Source of the DNA: CAVPMN01 sp963706425
Lineage (GTDB): Bacteria > Actinomycetota > Acidimicrobiia > Acidimicrobiales > Acidimicrobilacustridaceae
DNA: 64,000 bases
Reading direction: 5' to 3'
Assembly: GCA_963706425.1 (NCBI GenBank)
Contig: CAVPMN010000020.1
Span: 2,147,041 to 2,211,040, forward strand
Shown: positions 46,461-56,237 of the stretch, piece after piece
Numbering within the stretch: the stretch's first letter is position 1
Layout: each line of letters opens with the position of its first letter
Notes under the pieces: model-generated
Database searches by the model: none
The model's input: the letters and a program-made list of their open reading frames with translations, nothing else
What the model was told of the DNA's origin: nothing
Translations under genes and position numbers: made by a program

Positions 46461-46498
46461 GTCGCGTGATCCGGGGCGGGAGCCCCGCATCACGCGAC
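46461..46498. terminator. Hairpin between PIG-L and phosphatase genes
   Basis: 17-bp stem with one mismatch (left 46461-46477, right 46482-46498) and a GGGA loop, in the gap between two converging genes. No U-run on either side. Probably a bidirectional terminator. Confidence 0.6.
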
Positions 46499-46541
46499 CA
46501 GAACAGACCTTGCTTAGCCTGCGAGGCGAGGGTGGGCTTGG

Positions 46542-47135
46542 TCAGGCCACCGATGCGGCCGGCGGGCGCGCGTTCCACAGCTGCACCCCCCGATCGTCGT
46601 GCTCCCAGCCGAGGATGCACAGCGATGCGGTGGCCAGTGGGAACCGACGGCCCTCACGTGCGTGCAACTCGCACCAGCGCGCGGTCACGACGCGCAGGAT
46701 GTGGCCGTGGGCGAACAACGCCACGTCTCCGTCGATGCCGATGATCCGTTCGATCACGCGATCGGCGCGAGCGCTCACCTCATCGATGGTCTCGCCGTCG
46801 GGGATGTCGCCCGACCACACGGTCCAGCCGGGTGCGTGCTCGCGGATCTCGGTGGTGGTGATGCCCTCGTACGCGCCGTAGTCCCACTCGAGCAGGTCGG
46901 CGCAGGGTTCTGCGCTGTCGCCGTAGCCCGCCAGCCTCGCGGTCTCGCGAGCTCGCTGGAGCGGGCTGGTCAGCACCAGTGCGAACTGCCGGTGGGCGAG
47001 CAGGGGCGCAACGGCGCGGCCCTCGGCCTCGCCCCGCTCGTTGAGTGGGAGGTCGGTGCGACCGGTGTGGCGTCCGGTCTCGCTCCAGTCGGTGGCGCCG
47101 TGGCGCACGACGTAGACGACAGGACGCCCGCTCAT
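46542..47135 (-). CDS. Histidine phosphatase family protein
   Basis: 197 residues from ATG 47135. RHGATDWSETGRHTGRTDLPL starts with the catalytic RHG histidine; the second arginine/histidine set is in SPLQRARET and FAHGHILRVV. The family covers phosphoglycerate-mutase-like enzymes and acid phosphatases. Just downstream of zwf, so it may act on a sugar phosphate. Confidence 0.88.
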   Translation of the reverse strand: MSGRPVVYVVRHGATDWSETGRHTGRTDLPLNERGEAEGRAVAPLLAHRQFALVLTSPLQRARETARLAGYGDSAEPCADLLEWDYGAYEGITTTEIREHAPGWTVWSGDIPDGETIDEVSARADRVIERIIGIDGDVALFAHGHILRVVTARWCELHAREGRRFPLATASLCILGWEHDDRGVQLWNARPPAASVA

Positions 47136-47163
47136 CGGCCCAGTGCCGGCAAGCGCAGGCACG

Positions 47164-48588
47164 TCAGGCCGAGGCCTTGGGCGGCTCGTTGGGCCAATGG
47201 CCGAAGCCGTGCAGCAACGTGCTGGCTTCTCGAGGGCCCCACGAGCCCTTGGGGTAGCGCACCACCGCTGCTTGATGGGTGAGCAGGGGCTCGACGATGC
47301 GCCACGACTCCTCCACCGAGTCCTCCCGTGCGAAGAGGGTGGGGTCGCCCTTCATCGCCTCTTCGATCAGCAGCTCGTAGGGCTCGGGTCCGCCGTCGGA
47401 CCACAGCTGCTCGGGCGGCGCCACGGTGTAGGGCTCAGCGATCATCTCGTCGCCGGGGCGCTTGTGGAGGAACGTGATGGCCGAGTAGCTGTGTGGCTTC
47501 ACCACGATGCGCATCCGGTTCGGTGCCAGCTGGTCGTCGAGGTGATGCGGCATCCACAGCGGCTGAGGTGGTGGCTTGAACTCGATGGTCATCTCGGTGA
47601 CCGTGTCGCTCAACGCCTTGCCGGCGCGCAGGAAGAACGGCACACCGCTCCAACGCGGCGAGTCGATGTCGAGGCGCAGAGCGGCGAAGGTCTCGGTGTC
47701 GGAGCCGGCCCGAACGCCCGGCACGTCGAGGTAGCCCTCGTACTGCCCGCGCACGTAGTGCGCCGGCTCGACGGCCCGGGTGGCGGTGAGCGCCTTCGAC
47801 TTCTCGTCGCGCAGCGCCTTGGCCTGTTCGTTGACCGGCTGCTCCATCGCCAGCAACGCGACCATCTGGAGGAGGTGGTTCTGCACCACGTCACGCAGCG
47901 CGCCCACCGAGTCGTAGAACGCACCGCGGTCCTCGACACCGAACGCCTCGGCCATGGTGATCTTCACGGCCCGCACGTAGGTGCGTTGCCAGAGCGGCTC
48001 GAGCAGGGTGTTGGCGAACCGGGTGATCAACAGGCTCCGCATCGACTCCTTGCCGATGAAGTGGTCGATGCGAAAGATGGACGACTCGTCGAAGTACTGG
48101 TGCAGCGTCGCGTTGAGCTCGATGGCGCTGGCGAGGTCGCGTCCGAAGGGCTTCTCGACGATGAGCCGGGCGCCCTCGTTGAGCCCTGCGGCCGCCAGTC
48201 CACCGGCGACCGTGGCGAACATCGAAGGCGGGATCGCCAGGTGGAACACGGGGTGTGTCGCGGCGCCGACGGCTGCCGCGAGCCGGGTGAACGTATCCGC
48301 GTCGGCGTAGTTGCCGGCGACGTAGTGGAGCGAGCCGGCCAGCCGGTCGAACGCGGTCTGGTCCCACTGCTCGCCGCCGTCTCGGACTGCAGCCTCCGCG
48401 TGCTGCCGCAGGTCGGCGTCGGTCCAATCGTCGAGCGCCACGCCGACGACGGGGACGCCGAGCAGGTTGCGCACCGTGAGCCGGTAGAGCGCGGGGAAGA
48501 GCTTCTTCTTGGCGAGGTCGCCGCTGGCGCCGAACATGACCAGCACGTCGGAGCGCGGGTGATCGGCGTCGCGCGTGGTGATCGGCAT
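47164..48588 (-). CDS. zwf: Glucose-6-phosphate dehydrogenase
   Basis: 474 residues from ATG 48588; a longer frame upstream reads into the region before the GH15 gene. NADP site GASGDLAKKKL near 15, substrate/cofactor EKPFGRD near 148 and RIDHFIGKE near 175 (active-site histidine). First step of the oxidative pentose phosphate pathway. It faces the GH15 gene across about 70 bp, a frequent pairing in actinobacteria. Confidence 0.95.
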   Translation of the reverse strand: MPITTRDADHPRSDVLVMFGASGDLAKKKLFPALYRLTVRNLLGVPVVGVALDDWTDADLRQHAEAAVRDGGEQWDQTAFDRLAGSLHYVAGNYADADTFTRLAAAVGAATHPVFHLAIPPSMFATVAGGLAAAGLNEGARLIVEKPFGRDLASAIELNATLHQYFDESSIFRIDHFIGKESMRSLLITRFANTLLEPLWQRTYVRAVKITMAEAFGVEDRGAFYDSVGALRDVVQNHLLQMVALLAMEQPVNEQAKALRDEKSKALTATRAVEPAHYVRGQYEGYLDVPGVRAGSDTETFAALRLDIDSPRWSGVPFFLRAGKALSDTVTEMTIEFKPPPQPLWMPHHLDDQLAPNRMRIVVKPHSYSAITFLHKRPGDEMIAEPYTVAPPEQLWSDGGPEPYELLIEEAMKGDPTLFAREDSVEESWRIVEPLLTHQAAVVRYPKGSWGPREASTLLHGFGHWPNEPPKASA

Positions 48589-48658
48589 GTGCCTGAAGGT
48601 AGTGCTCGACGCCCACGGGTGCCGTCCGTGGCGGACCGGAGGTGGCAAGCTGGCCTCG

Positions 48659-50512
48659 ATGGCGCTGCTCATCGAGGACTACGCCCTCATCGGCGACACC
48701 GAGACCGTGGCGCTCGTCGGCCGAGACGGCTCGATCGACTGGTTGTGCCTGCCGAGGTTCGACAGCGGGGCCTGCTTCGCCGCTCTGCTGGGCACCAAGG
48801 ACAACGGGCGCTGGCGCATCGCACCGCCGCGTGACATCCAGCGCGTCGATCGGCGCTATCGCGGCGACACCTTGGTGCTCGAGACGGTGTTCACCACGTC
48901 GACGGGCACGGCCGCGGTGATCGATTTCATGCCGGTGCGCGACGACAACATCTCGGTGATCCGCATCGTCGAGGGGCGTTCGGGCACCGTCTCGTTCGAC
49001 ATGGAGCTCATCGTGCGGTTCGACTACGGCGCCATCGTGCCGTGGATCCACGGCGGCGAGTACGGAGGGGTCGGCATCGGTGGCGCCGACGGTGTGTCTC
49101 TGCGGACCACCGCGCCCATCAGCGGGCGCGACCTGACCACGGTGTCGTCGTTCGACGTCTCCGAGGGCGAGCGGGTGCCGTTCGCGCTCTGTTGGTTCCG
49201 GTCATACGAGAAGCCGCCGCCGCCGGTCGATCCGAGCGACGCGTTGACTGCCACCGAGCAGTGGTGGCAGGCGTGGTCGGCGCGCTGCACCTACGACGGC
49301 GATCATGCGCCTGCGGTGCTGCGGTCGCTCATCACGCTCAAAGCGCTGACCTACGGGCCGACTGGGGGCGTCGTCGCCGCTCCGACCACCTCGTTGCCGG
49401 AGTTCCTGGGTGGGGTCCGCAACTGGGACTACCGCTACTGCTGGTTGCGTGACGCCACCTTCACCCTCACCGCGCTCAGCGAGGCCGGGTACGCGGACGA
49501 GGCGGTGGCATGGAGTGAGTGGCTCCGCCGGGCGGTCGCGGGAAGCCCCAAGAAGATGCAGATCATGTACGGCGTGGCTGGCGAGCGCCGCTTGCCCGAG
49601 CAGGTGCTCGACTGGTTGCCCGGCTACGAGGGCTCGTCGCCGGTGCGCATCGGCAACGCGGCCAGCGGCCAGTTCCAGCTCGACGTCTACGGCGAGGTCA
49701 TGGACATGTTCCTGCACTCGCACGCGTGCCTCGGCAACCGCTTGCCGAGCGATGCGTGGGACCTGGCCCGGATGCTGGTGGAGCACGTGCGGGAGGTGTG
49801 GAACGAGCCCGACGACGGGATCTGGGAGGTTCGTGGTCCTCGGCGCCACTTCGTCCACTCGAAGGTCATGGCGTGGGTGGCGATCGACCGGTGGGTGCGG
49901 CTCTGCGAGGGCGACGGCAACCGGAGCGACGATCTCACGGAGTGGCGGACGTTGCGCGACGACATGCACCGCCAGATCTGCGAGCAGGGCTACAACCCGA
50001 CGGTGGGGGCGTTCACCCAGTACTACGGGGCCACCGAGCTCGACGCGAGCTGCCTCATGCTCGCCCTCGTCGGGTTCCTCCCTTCGAGCGACCCCCGCAT
50101 CATCGGCACCGTCGAGGCCATCGAACGAGAGCTGCTCGTCGATGGCTTCGTGCGCCGCTATCGCACGGAGGTGGCGCATCCGTCCCCCGCAGCGGGGCCG
50201 GGCCCGCAGACGACGACCGTCGACGGTCTGCCGCCGGGTGAAGGGGCGTTCCTCCTCACCACGTTCTGGCTGATCGACAACCTCGTGCTGCTCGGCCGGC
50301 TCGACGAGGCCCGTGCGGCCTTCGACCGCTTGCTCGGGTTGGCGAACGATGTCGGCTTGTTGTCCGAGGAGTACGACGTGGCCAACAGCCGTCAGCTCGG
50401 CAACTTCCCCCAGGCCTTCTCGCATGTCGGGCTGATCGTGTCGGCCCACAACCTGTCGCAAGGCCCGGCCGGGCCGGCGGCCCATCGCTGCCTCCACTCG
50501 GCCCGTAGCTGA
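48659..50512 (+). CDS. Glycoside hydrolase family 15 enzyme
   Basis: 617 residues from ATG 48659. N-terminal beta-domain (IEDYALIGDTETVALVGRDG) and an (alpha/alpha)6 barrel with NWDYRYCWLRDATFTL, the acid glutamate of NEPDDGIWEVRG and the base region of GNFPQAFSHVGLI. Members act on trehalose or on alpha-1,4-glucans. No signal peptide, so it is a cytoplasmic trehalase or glucoamylase. Confidence 0.92.
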   Translation: MALLIEDYALIGDTETVALVGRDGSIDWLCLPRFDSGACFAALLGTKDNGRWRIAPPRDIQRVDRRYRGDTLVLETVFTTSTGTAAVIDFMPVRDDNISVIRIVEGRSGTVSFDMELIVRFDYGAIVPWIHGGEYGGVGIGGADGVSLRTTAPISGRDLTTVSSFDVSEGERVPFALCWFRSYEKPPPPVDPSDALTATEQWWQAWSARCTYDGDHAPAVLRSLITLKALTYGPTGGVVAAPTTSLPEFLGGVRNWDYRYCWLRDATFTLTALSEAGYADEAVAWSEWLRRAVAGSPKKMQIMYGVAGERRLPEQVLDWLPGYEGSSPVRIGNAASGQFQLDVYGEVMDMFLHSHACLGNRLPSDAWDLARMLVEHVREVWNEPDDGIWEVRGPRRHFVHSKVMAWVAIDRWVRLCEGDGNRSDDLTEWRTLRDDMHRQICEQGYNPTVGAFTQYYGATELDASCLMLALVGFLPSSDPRIIGTVEAIERELLVDGFVRRYRTEVAHPSPAAGPGPQTTTVDGLPPGEGAFLLTTFWLIDNLVLLGRLDEARAAFDRLLGLANDVGLLSEEYDVANSRQLGNFPQAFSHVGLIVSAHNLSQGPAGPAAHRCLHSARS

Positions 50513-50522
50513 GGTACACCCC

Positions 50523-51249
50523 GTGGACTCCGCGATCATCGAGCCGGCGGCGACCCGAGGACGGAGTGGGCTGGCCGTCGTGCTCGGATCGGTCGGAGGC
50601 TTCGTCGACGGCGTCGGATTCGTCGCCTTGTTCGGGCTTTTCATCGCCCACATGAGCGGCAACAGCACCCACGTCGGCGTCGCGGTGGGCACCAGCGCCT
50701 GGTCTGACGCGGTGGCCTACGGCTTTCCGATCGTGGCGTTCGTGGTGGCGGTGACCATCGGGGCGCTGCTGGTCGACATGCCTCTCGGCCCGCCAGGTGC
50801 ACTCGTCGCTCGCCGTGCTGCTGGCGGTCGAGGTGGCGTTGCTGGTCGCGTTGCAGGTCCTCGGTGCGGCTCTCGATCAGGGCGACGATCTGGTCCGCAA
50901 CACGCCGAGCTTCTTCCTGTTGGTGGGGGTGGCGGTGGGCGCGATGGGACTGCAGACGGCCACGTTGCGGCGGGTGGGCGCCGTGCCGATCCACACCACG
51001 TTCGTCACCGGGATGCTCACGACCGTCGGCATCGAGCTGGCGGCGATGGCGAGGGCCAGGGAGCCCTCGGCGCGACGCGAAGGATGGTCGAGAGTCCGTC
51101 TGGCCGGTGGGGTGTGGCTGGCCTATCTCGCCGGTGCGGTGACCGGGGTGTTCCTGCACGATCACGTGCGTCTGTGGGCCCTCGCGGTGCCGACGGTGGT
51201 CCTTGCGGGTCGCTTCGGTGCTCGCTTACCGGTGGGCCGAGCCGGCTGA
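50523..51249 (+). CDS. DUF1275/YoaK-type membrane protein (one frame break)
   Basis: About 240 residues with six membrane helices. VLGSVGGFVDGVGFVALFG and HMSGNSTHVGV are the family signature. Frame changes near 50795, like one extra base, before HSSLAVLLAVEVALLV. Function unknown; the family is widely distributed. It converges with the downstream permease. Confidence 0.82.
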
Positions 51250-51282
51250 CGACTGACTTGCAGCCGGCGATGCGGGCGGAGG

Positions 51283-53202
51283 TCAGTAGCGCTCGACCGC
51301 TTGGTCGTAGATGTGGATCGGTACGGCGGTGACCACCGTGTTCGGGCGCATCCGCAGCCTGGAGCGCAGCACGAGCGCACTCTGGTTGTGCAGCAACTGC
51401 TCCCACCAGTGGCTGAGGACGAACTCGGGAACGACGACGGTGATGATGTCGTCGGGCCACTCCTCGTCGAGGTGGTTGATGAACTCCATGACCGGTTGGG
51501 AGAGCTCGCGGTAGGGCGAGTAGATGGCACGGAGCTCGACCGGCACCCCGAACTCCTCCCACTGCTGGGTGATGCGCTCCTGCTGCTCGTCGTCGTGCAC
51601 CACGGTGACCGCCATCAGCCGGTCGGGTGCGAGCGAGCGGGCATAGGTGATGGCGTCGAGCACGCCCCGGTGCACCTGCCCGACGAGCACGATGACCGTG
51701 TGCCGGTGCCGTCGCGATCGGTAGTCGTCGGGCACCTTGATGGCTGCGGCGACGTGCACGTAGTGGCGGTGGATGGCCCGGAAGAGAATCACGATCAACG
51801 GGATGAGGGCCACCGGGATCCACGCGCCGTAGGCGAACTTCGAGACGACCACCACGATCAGCACGACGAGCGTGGCGAGCGCGCCGAACGCGTTGATGAC
51901 CTGGTTGCGCTTCCAGCCCTTCTCCTGGAGTCGGCGGTGATGGATGACCATGCCGGCCTGCGAGAGCGTGAAACCGGTGAACACTCCCACCGCGTAGAGC
52001 GGGATGAGCGCGCTCGTGATGCCACCGAATCCGACGATGAGCAGGCCCGCCACGATGGCCAGCAGCACGATGCCGTTGGAGAACACCAGGCGGTCGCCCC
52101 GGTTGGACAGCTGGCGGGGCAGGTAGCCGTCGGCCGCGATGATCGACGACACGCGCGGGAAGTCGGCGAAGGCGGTGTTGGCCGCCAGGATGAGGATGGC
52201 GAAGGTGGCGAACTGCAGGACGTAGTAGAGGACCTCGCCGAAGCTGCCGATGCCGCTCGGGCCGTCGAGGTAGAGATAGCGACCCATGATCGACAGCAGC
52301 GTCTCGTCCTCGCTGACCGTCGGCTTGAGGTTGTGGGCCAGCACCGAGAGGCCCATGAACGCGGTGCCGAGGATGAGCCCCATCGTGATGAGGGTGGTGG
52401 CCGCGTTGTGTGACTCGGGCTTCTTGAACGCGGGAACACCGTTCGAGATGGCTTCGATGCCGGTGAGGGCCACTGCGCCCGACGAGAAGGCGCGCAGCAG
52501 CAACAGGATGCCCAAGCTCTGGAAGAGCGGGAAGCCGTCGCCACCGATCGCGGTGCCCTGCTCCTCGGCCAGCTGCACGAGCGACTCGACGTTGACCGGC
52601 ATGGCGGGGATGTCGCGGAAGAACACCTCGTAGAGCCCGTACGCGATGAGCAGGCCCAAGCTGACCACGTAGGTGTAGACGGGCGGCGCGAAGAGCCGAC
52701 CCGACTCCTTGGTGCCGCGCAGGTTCGCGAGCATCATCAGCGCGATGGCGCCGAGGCAGAGCGGCACACGGTAGGGACGCAGACCGCTGAACGCGGAGGT
52801 GATGGCAGCGATGCCGGCCGACACCGAGACGGCCACCGTGAGGATGTAGTCGACGAGCAGGGATGCGCCGGCGACGAGCGATGCCATGACGCCGAGGTTC
52901 TCGCGACTCACGACGTAGGAGCCGCCGCCACTGGGGTAGGCGTAGATCGTCTGGCGGTAGCTGGTGATGACGATGACGAGCAGGCCGGCGACGACGATCG
53001 AGATCGGCACCAGCGAGTTGAGGGCGACCATGCCGATCACCGGCACCAGGACGAGGAGGATCTCCTCGGTGGCATAGGCGGTGGACGAGATGGCGTCGGA
53101 GGCGAAGACGCTCAGCGCCGTTGGACGCCCGAGTCGCGTCTGGTGCTCTTCGCTGCTCGCGATCGGGGTGCCGACCACCAAGCGCTTCAGGGCTGAGTAC
53201 AT
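51283..53202 (-). CDS. KimA-like APC-superfamily permease (probable potassium importer)
   Basis: 639 residues: about twelve membrane helices and a C-terminal cytoplasmic domain of some 170 residues. SYRQTIYAYPSGGGSYVVS and GASLLVDYILTVAVSVSAG match the KimA/YdaO-type K+/H+ symporters. Mycobacteria have the same gene (Rv2690c type) divergent from ceoB-ceoC, supporting a role in K+ uptake. It faces the first trkA gene over a 188-bp divergent gap. Confidence 0.88.
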   Translation of the reverse strand: MYSALKRLVVGTPIASSEEHQTRLGRPTALSVFASDAISSTAYATEEILLVLVPVIGMVALNSLVPISIVVAGLLVIVITSYRQTIYAYPSGGGSYVVSRENLGVMASLVAGASLLVDYILTVAVSVSAGIAAITSAFSGLRPYRVPLCLGAIALMMLANLRGTKESGRLFAPPVYTYVVSLGLLIAYGLYEVFFRDIPAMPVNVESLVQLAEEQGTAIGGDGFPLFQSLGILLLLRAFSSGAVALTGIEAISNGVPAFKKPESHNAATTLITMGLILGTAFMGLSVLAHNLKPTVSEDETLLSIMGRYLYLDGPSGIGSFGEVLYYVLQFATFAILILAANTAFADFPRVSSIIAADGYLPRQLSNRGDRLVFSNGIVLLAIVAGLLIVGFGGITSALIPLYAVGVFTGFTLSQAGMVIHHRRLQEKGWKRNQVINAFGALATLVVLIVVVVSKFAYGAWIPVALIPLIVILFRAIHRHYVHVAAAIKVPDDYRSRRHRHTVIVLVGQVHRGVLDAITYARSLAPDRLMAVTVVHDDEQQERITQQWEEFGVPVELRAIYSPYRELSQPVMEFINHLDEEWPDDIITVVVPEFVLSHWWEQLLHNQSALVLRSRLRMRPNTVVTAVPIHIYDQAVERY

Positions 53203-53390
53203 GGCCGCTCCGTCATCCGCCCGCCGGGCACGACGGGCCTCGGAAATCTACGCGCAACTCGGCTACGACCTGCACTTCGAACCCAGGGCTTGCGGCCCGG
53301 CCGACAGGCGGGCTTAGGATGCCGACGCGCCCCGGCAACGTCGCCCGGCGGAGCAGGGCGCCGAGAGCTTCTCCATCCAGGAGGTCGGGC

Positions 53391-54059
53391 GTGCACGTCG
53401 TGGTCGTCGGGTGTGGGCGGGTCGGCTCCGGCGTGGCGGTGAGCCTCGAGTCACAGGGTCACTCCGTCGCCGTCGTCGACCGTCGCAGCGAGGCGTTCAG
53501 CCGGCTGCCCGACGGGTTCAAGGGACAGACGGTGCTCGGTGTGGGCTTCGATCGTGAGCGGCTGCACGAAGCGGGCATCGAGCGCGCCGACGCGGTGGCC
53601 GCGGTCACGAGTGGCGACAACTCCAACATCGTGGTGGCGCGGGTGGCCCGGGAGGCCTTCGGGATCGACCGGGTCGTGGCCAGGATCTACGACCAGCGAC
53701 GCGCCGCGGTCTACGAGCGGCTCGGCATCCCCACCGTCGCGACCGTCGAATGGACCATCGAGCGGGTCCTCAGCCGGTTGCTACCCGACGTGCCCGGCAT
53801 GGCGTGGATCGACCCGTCGGCCCAGATCTGCCTGGTCGAGCGACCGGTGCCGGCGCCGTGGGCCGGCCACCGGCTCGAGGAGCTCGAGCTTCCCGGCGTC
53901 GCCCGACCGGCCGGCCTCACCCGCCTCGGCAAGGCCACCATCGCCCAACCGGCGGTGGTGCTGCAGGACGGCGACGTGGTGTGGGTGGCCGTGGCCGGCG
54001 ACGGTCTCGATCGGTTCGACGCCGCCCTCGCGGCTGGTCCGAGCAAGGGAGGCCACTGA
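53391..54059 (+). CDS. TrkA-type potassium regulator (first of pair, CeoB-like)
   Basis: 222 residues from GTG 53391, with GGAGGT 8-13 bases upstream. RCK-N fold: GCGRVGSGVAVSL nucleotide loop near residue 6, the acidic residue after VVDR that sets NAD binding, and a shortened C-terminal RCK-C region. Controls K+ transporters in response to nucleotide. One base overlaps the next gene. Confidence 0.9.
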   Translation: MHVVVVGCGRVGSGVAVSLESQGHSVAVVDRRSEAFSRLPDGFKGQTVLGVGFDRERLHEAGIERADAVAAVTSGDNSNIVVARVAREAFGIDRVVARIYDQRRAAVYERLGIPTVATVEWTIERVLSRLLPDVPGMAWIDPSAQICLVERPVPAPWAGHRLEELELPGVARPAGLTRLGKATIAQPAVVLQDGDVVWVAVAGDGLDRFDAALAAGPSKGGH

Positions 54060-54757
54060 TGCGGGTGGTGATCGCGGGCGGTGGCAGCGTCGGCACCTAC
54101 ATCGCCACCGAGCTCCGGCAGGCCGACCACGACGTGCTCGTCGTCGAGGTCGACGCGGCGCGGGTGGCCCGGGCCAAGCGAACCGGTGAGCCGGCTGGTG
54201 TCGAGTGGCTGCAGGCGGACGCCTGTGAGATCTCGGAGCTGATGGCCGCCGATCCCGCCCAGGCCGACGTCGTCGTGGCGGTCACGGGAGATGACGAGGA
54301 CAACCTGGTCATCTCGTTGTTGGCCAAGCAGGAGTTCGGGGTGCCGCGGGTGGTCGCTCGTGTGAACAACCCGTCGAACGAGTGGCTGTTCAACGAGAGC
54401 TGGGGGGTCGACATCTCGGTGTCGACGCCACACCTGCTCACCGCTCTGGTCGAAGAAGCGCTCTCGGTCGGCAGCCTCGTTCGCCTGCTGTCGTTCGAGG
54501 GCGGTCGTGTCCGCTTGTCGGAGGTCACGCTCGCGCCCGACTCGCCGGCCGACGGCAAGGAGATCGTCGAGCTCGCCTTCCCGCGCGACTCCACGGTCGT
54601 CGCGATCCTTCGGCAGGAGAAGGTGGTGGTGCCTCGCGGCGACAGCGTCCTCTACGCCGGCGACGAAGTGGTGGTGCTGGTCACCGACGAGAGCGAGGAC
54701 GCCGTGCGGCAGGTCCTCGTGGGCGGCTCGGGAGGCTCGGCTCAGAGCAGCGTGTAG
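54059..54757 (+). CDS. TrkA-type potassium regulator (second of pair, CeoC-like)
   Basis: 232 residues. GGGSVGTYIATELRQ nucleotide loop, VVEVD acidic residue, and a full RCK-C domain in the last 90 residues (LAPDSPADGKEIVEL). Together the two TrkA proteins probably form a heteromeric gate for the divergent KimA-like permease. Its end overlaps the OB-fold gene's end. Confidence 0.9.
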   Translation: MRVVIAGGGSVGTYIATELRQADHDVLVVEVDAARVARAKRTGEPAGVEWLQADACEISELMAADPAQADVVVAVTGDDEDNLVISLLAKQEFGVPRVVARVNNPSNEWLFNESWGVDISVSTPHLLTALVEEALSVGSLVRLLSFEGGRVRLSEVTLAPDSPADGKEIVELAFPRDSTVVAILRQEKVVVPRGDSVLYAGDEVVVLVTDESEDAVRQVLVGGSGGSAQSSV

Positions 54758-55092
54758 GCCGGGTTGAGCAGCACCAGGCGCCCGCGGTCGGTGCGTCCGA
54801 CCCCTTCGATCACGACGCCCCGTCCGAGCGTGAGCCCGCCGATGCGCTTGCGGCCGGTGAACACGGCCACGGCCCGGCCGGTGCCGTCGGCGATGGTGAC
54901 CTCGAGGCTGGGCGAGCCTGCCCTCGGCACGACTCGCGTCTCCTGCACCTCACCGCCGAGGCGCACCGGCTCGCGCACGGGTGCGTTGGCGATGCTGGTG
55001 AGATCGAGGCCCTGGTAGCGCTCCTGCAGGCGGGTGCGGTCGAGCTGCTCGACGGTGGCGGTGAGCCGGGTGCGCAGATCGCGGAACGCCAC
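54742..55092 (-). CDS. OB-fold nucleic-acid-binding protein
   Basis: 116 residues from GTG 55092. The strand pattern VRLGGEVQETRVVP, LEVTIADGTGRAVAVFTGR and GVVIEGVGRTDRG is an OB-fold. The same kind of gene lies beside the ceoBC genes in mycobacteria (Rv2694c). It may bind single-stranded nucleic acid; the partner is unknown. Confidence 0.82.
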   Translation of the reverse strand: MAFRDLRTRLTATVEQLDRTRLQERYQGLDLTSIANAPVREPVRLGGEVQETRVVPRAGSPSLEVTIADGTGRAVAVFTGRKRIGGLTLGRGVVIEGVGRTDRGRLVLLNPAYTLL

Positions 55093-55166
55093 CGGCCCAC
55101 AGTGCCATCGGGAGTCGTCCGGGCGCCACCTGCGGTCTCGCCCGTGCGCCCGGTACCCTCGACGCG

Positions 55167-55590
55167 ATGGCACGCCCACCCGACGATGGTCGTCGTGAGC
55201 ACCCTCGGCTCGACGAGCTCCGCGCCGATCTCGACGCGTTCGAGCAAGCCGCCATCGAGGCGGAGTTCGAGACCGGTCGACGCGAGGAGACCGTCGAGCA
55301 GGCGAAGCGGCATCTGCTGCTTCGGGTCTTTCGGGTGTCGGCGGGGTCGATCGTCCTGTTGCTCGGTCTCGCCATGCTGGCGCTCCCGGGCCCTGGGTTG
55401 GTCACCATCGCGGCCGGGCTGGCGCTGCTCGCCCAGGACGTCCCCTTCGCCGCGACGACTGCTCGTCCGGGTGCGCGAGCGTCTGCCCGAAGGTGAGGAC
55501 GGCAACGTCTCACCGCTGTTCATCGGCGGCAGCATCGCGGTGGCCGTCGTGGCGATGGGCCTCAGCATCTGGTGGACCTTCCTCCGGTGA
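55167..55590 (+). CDS. PGPGW-type membrane protein (one frame break)
   Basis: About 140 residues with two or three membrane helices. LALPGPGLVTIAAGLALLA is the diagnostic PGPGW stretch. The frame changes near 55460, like one extra base, before RLLVRVRERL; the end carries a last helix FIGGSIAVAVVAMGLSIWW. Function unknown. Confidence 0.78.
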
Positions 55591-56237
55591 CGGCGGTCGA
55601 CCGCTCGGCGCCGGCGGAGCGGATCGACTTGGGCGGCGGTGCGTGGATCGACGTGACCCGCACGTGGATCGGCGGTGCCGACGAGCTCTTCGACGCGCTG
55701 TCCGCCGACGTGTCGTGGGCCACCAGCCGCCTCTTCCGCTACGACCACATGGTCGAGGAGCGCCGCCTGGGTGCGTGGTGGCGCCCCGGCACTCCGCTGC
55801 CGCATCCTGCGCTGGCCGAGGCGACGCGCGTGCTGCAGCACACCTACCGAGCACAGTTCGATGGGTTCGGGATGATGCTCTACCGCGACGGACACGACGG
55901 TCAGGCGTTCCACCGCGATACCGACATGCGCTGGCTCGACGACACCATCATCGCCATCTTGTCGTTGGGTGCACAGCGTCCGTGGCTGCTCCGCCCCCGC
56001 ACCAGCCGTCACGACCACTCACCGGGCAAGGGCGCCACCCACGACCTGGCCCCGTCGTCAGGCGATCTCCTCGTGATGGGTGGTCGCAGCCAGGCCGACT
56101 GGGAGCACTCGGTGCCCTACCTGGGCAATCGGCCGGTGGGGCCGCGCATCTCGGTGCAGTGGCGCTTCGCCCGCAAGGTCGGACGGCCCTTCGTGGGCGC
56201 CTCCTACCGTGCGCCGCTCACGTATCGCCGCACCTGA
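55587..56237 (+). CDS. AlkB-like 2OG-Fe(II) oxygenase
   Basis: 216 residues from GTG 55587, overlapping the previous stop by GTGA; ATG 55572 is an alternative. Iron site FHRDTDM (H-x-D) near residue 107, 2-oxoglutarate arginine region RPWLLRPR and the terminal histidine/arginine in RISVQWRFAR. AlkB relatives demethylate alkylated nucleic acids; a small-molecule substrate is also possible. Stop overlaps the next ATG. Confidence 0.85.
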   Translation: MTAVDRSAPAERIDLGGGAWIDVTRTWIGGADELFDALSADVSWATSRLFRYDHMVEERRLGAWWRPGTPLPHPALAEATRVLQHTYRAQFDGFGMMLYRDGHDGQAFHRDTDMRWLDDTIIAILSLGAQRPWLLRPRTSRHDHSPGKGATHDLAPSSGDLLVMGGRSQADWEHSVPYLGNRPVGPRISVQWRFARKVGRPFVGASYRAPLTYRRT

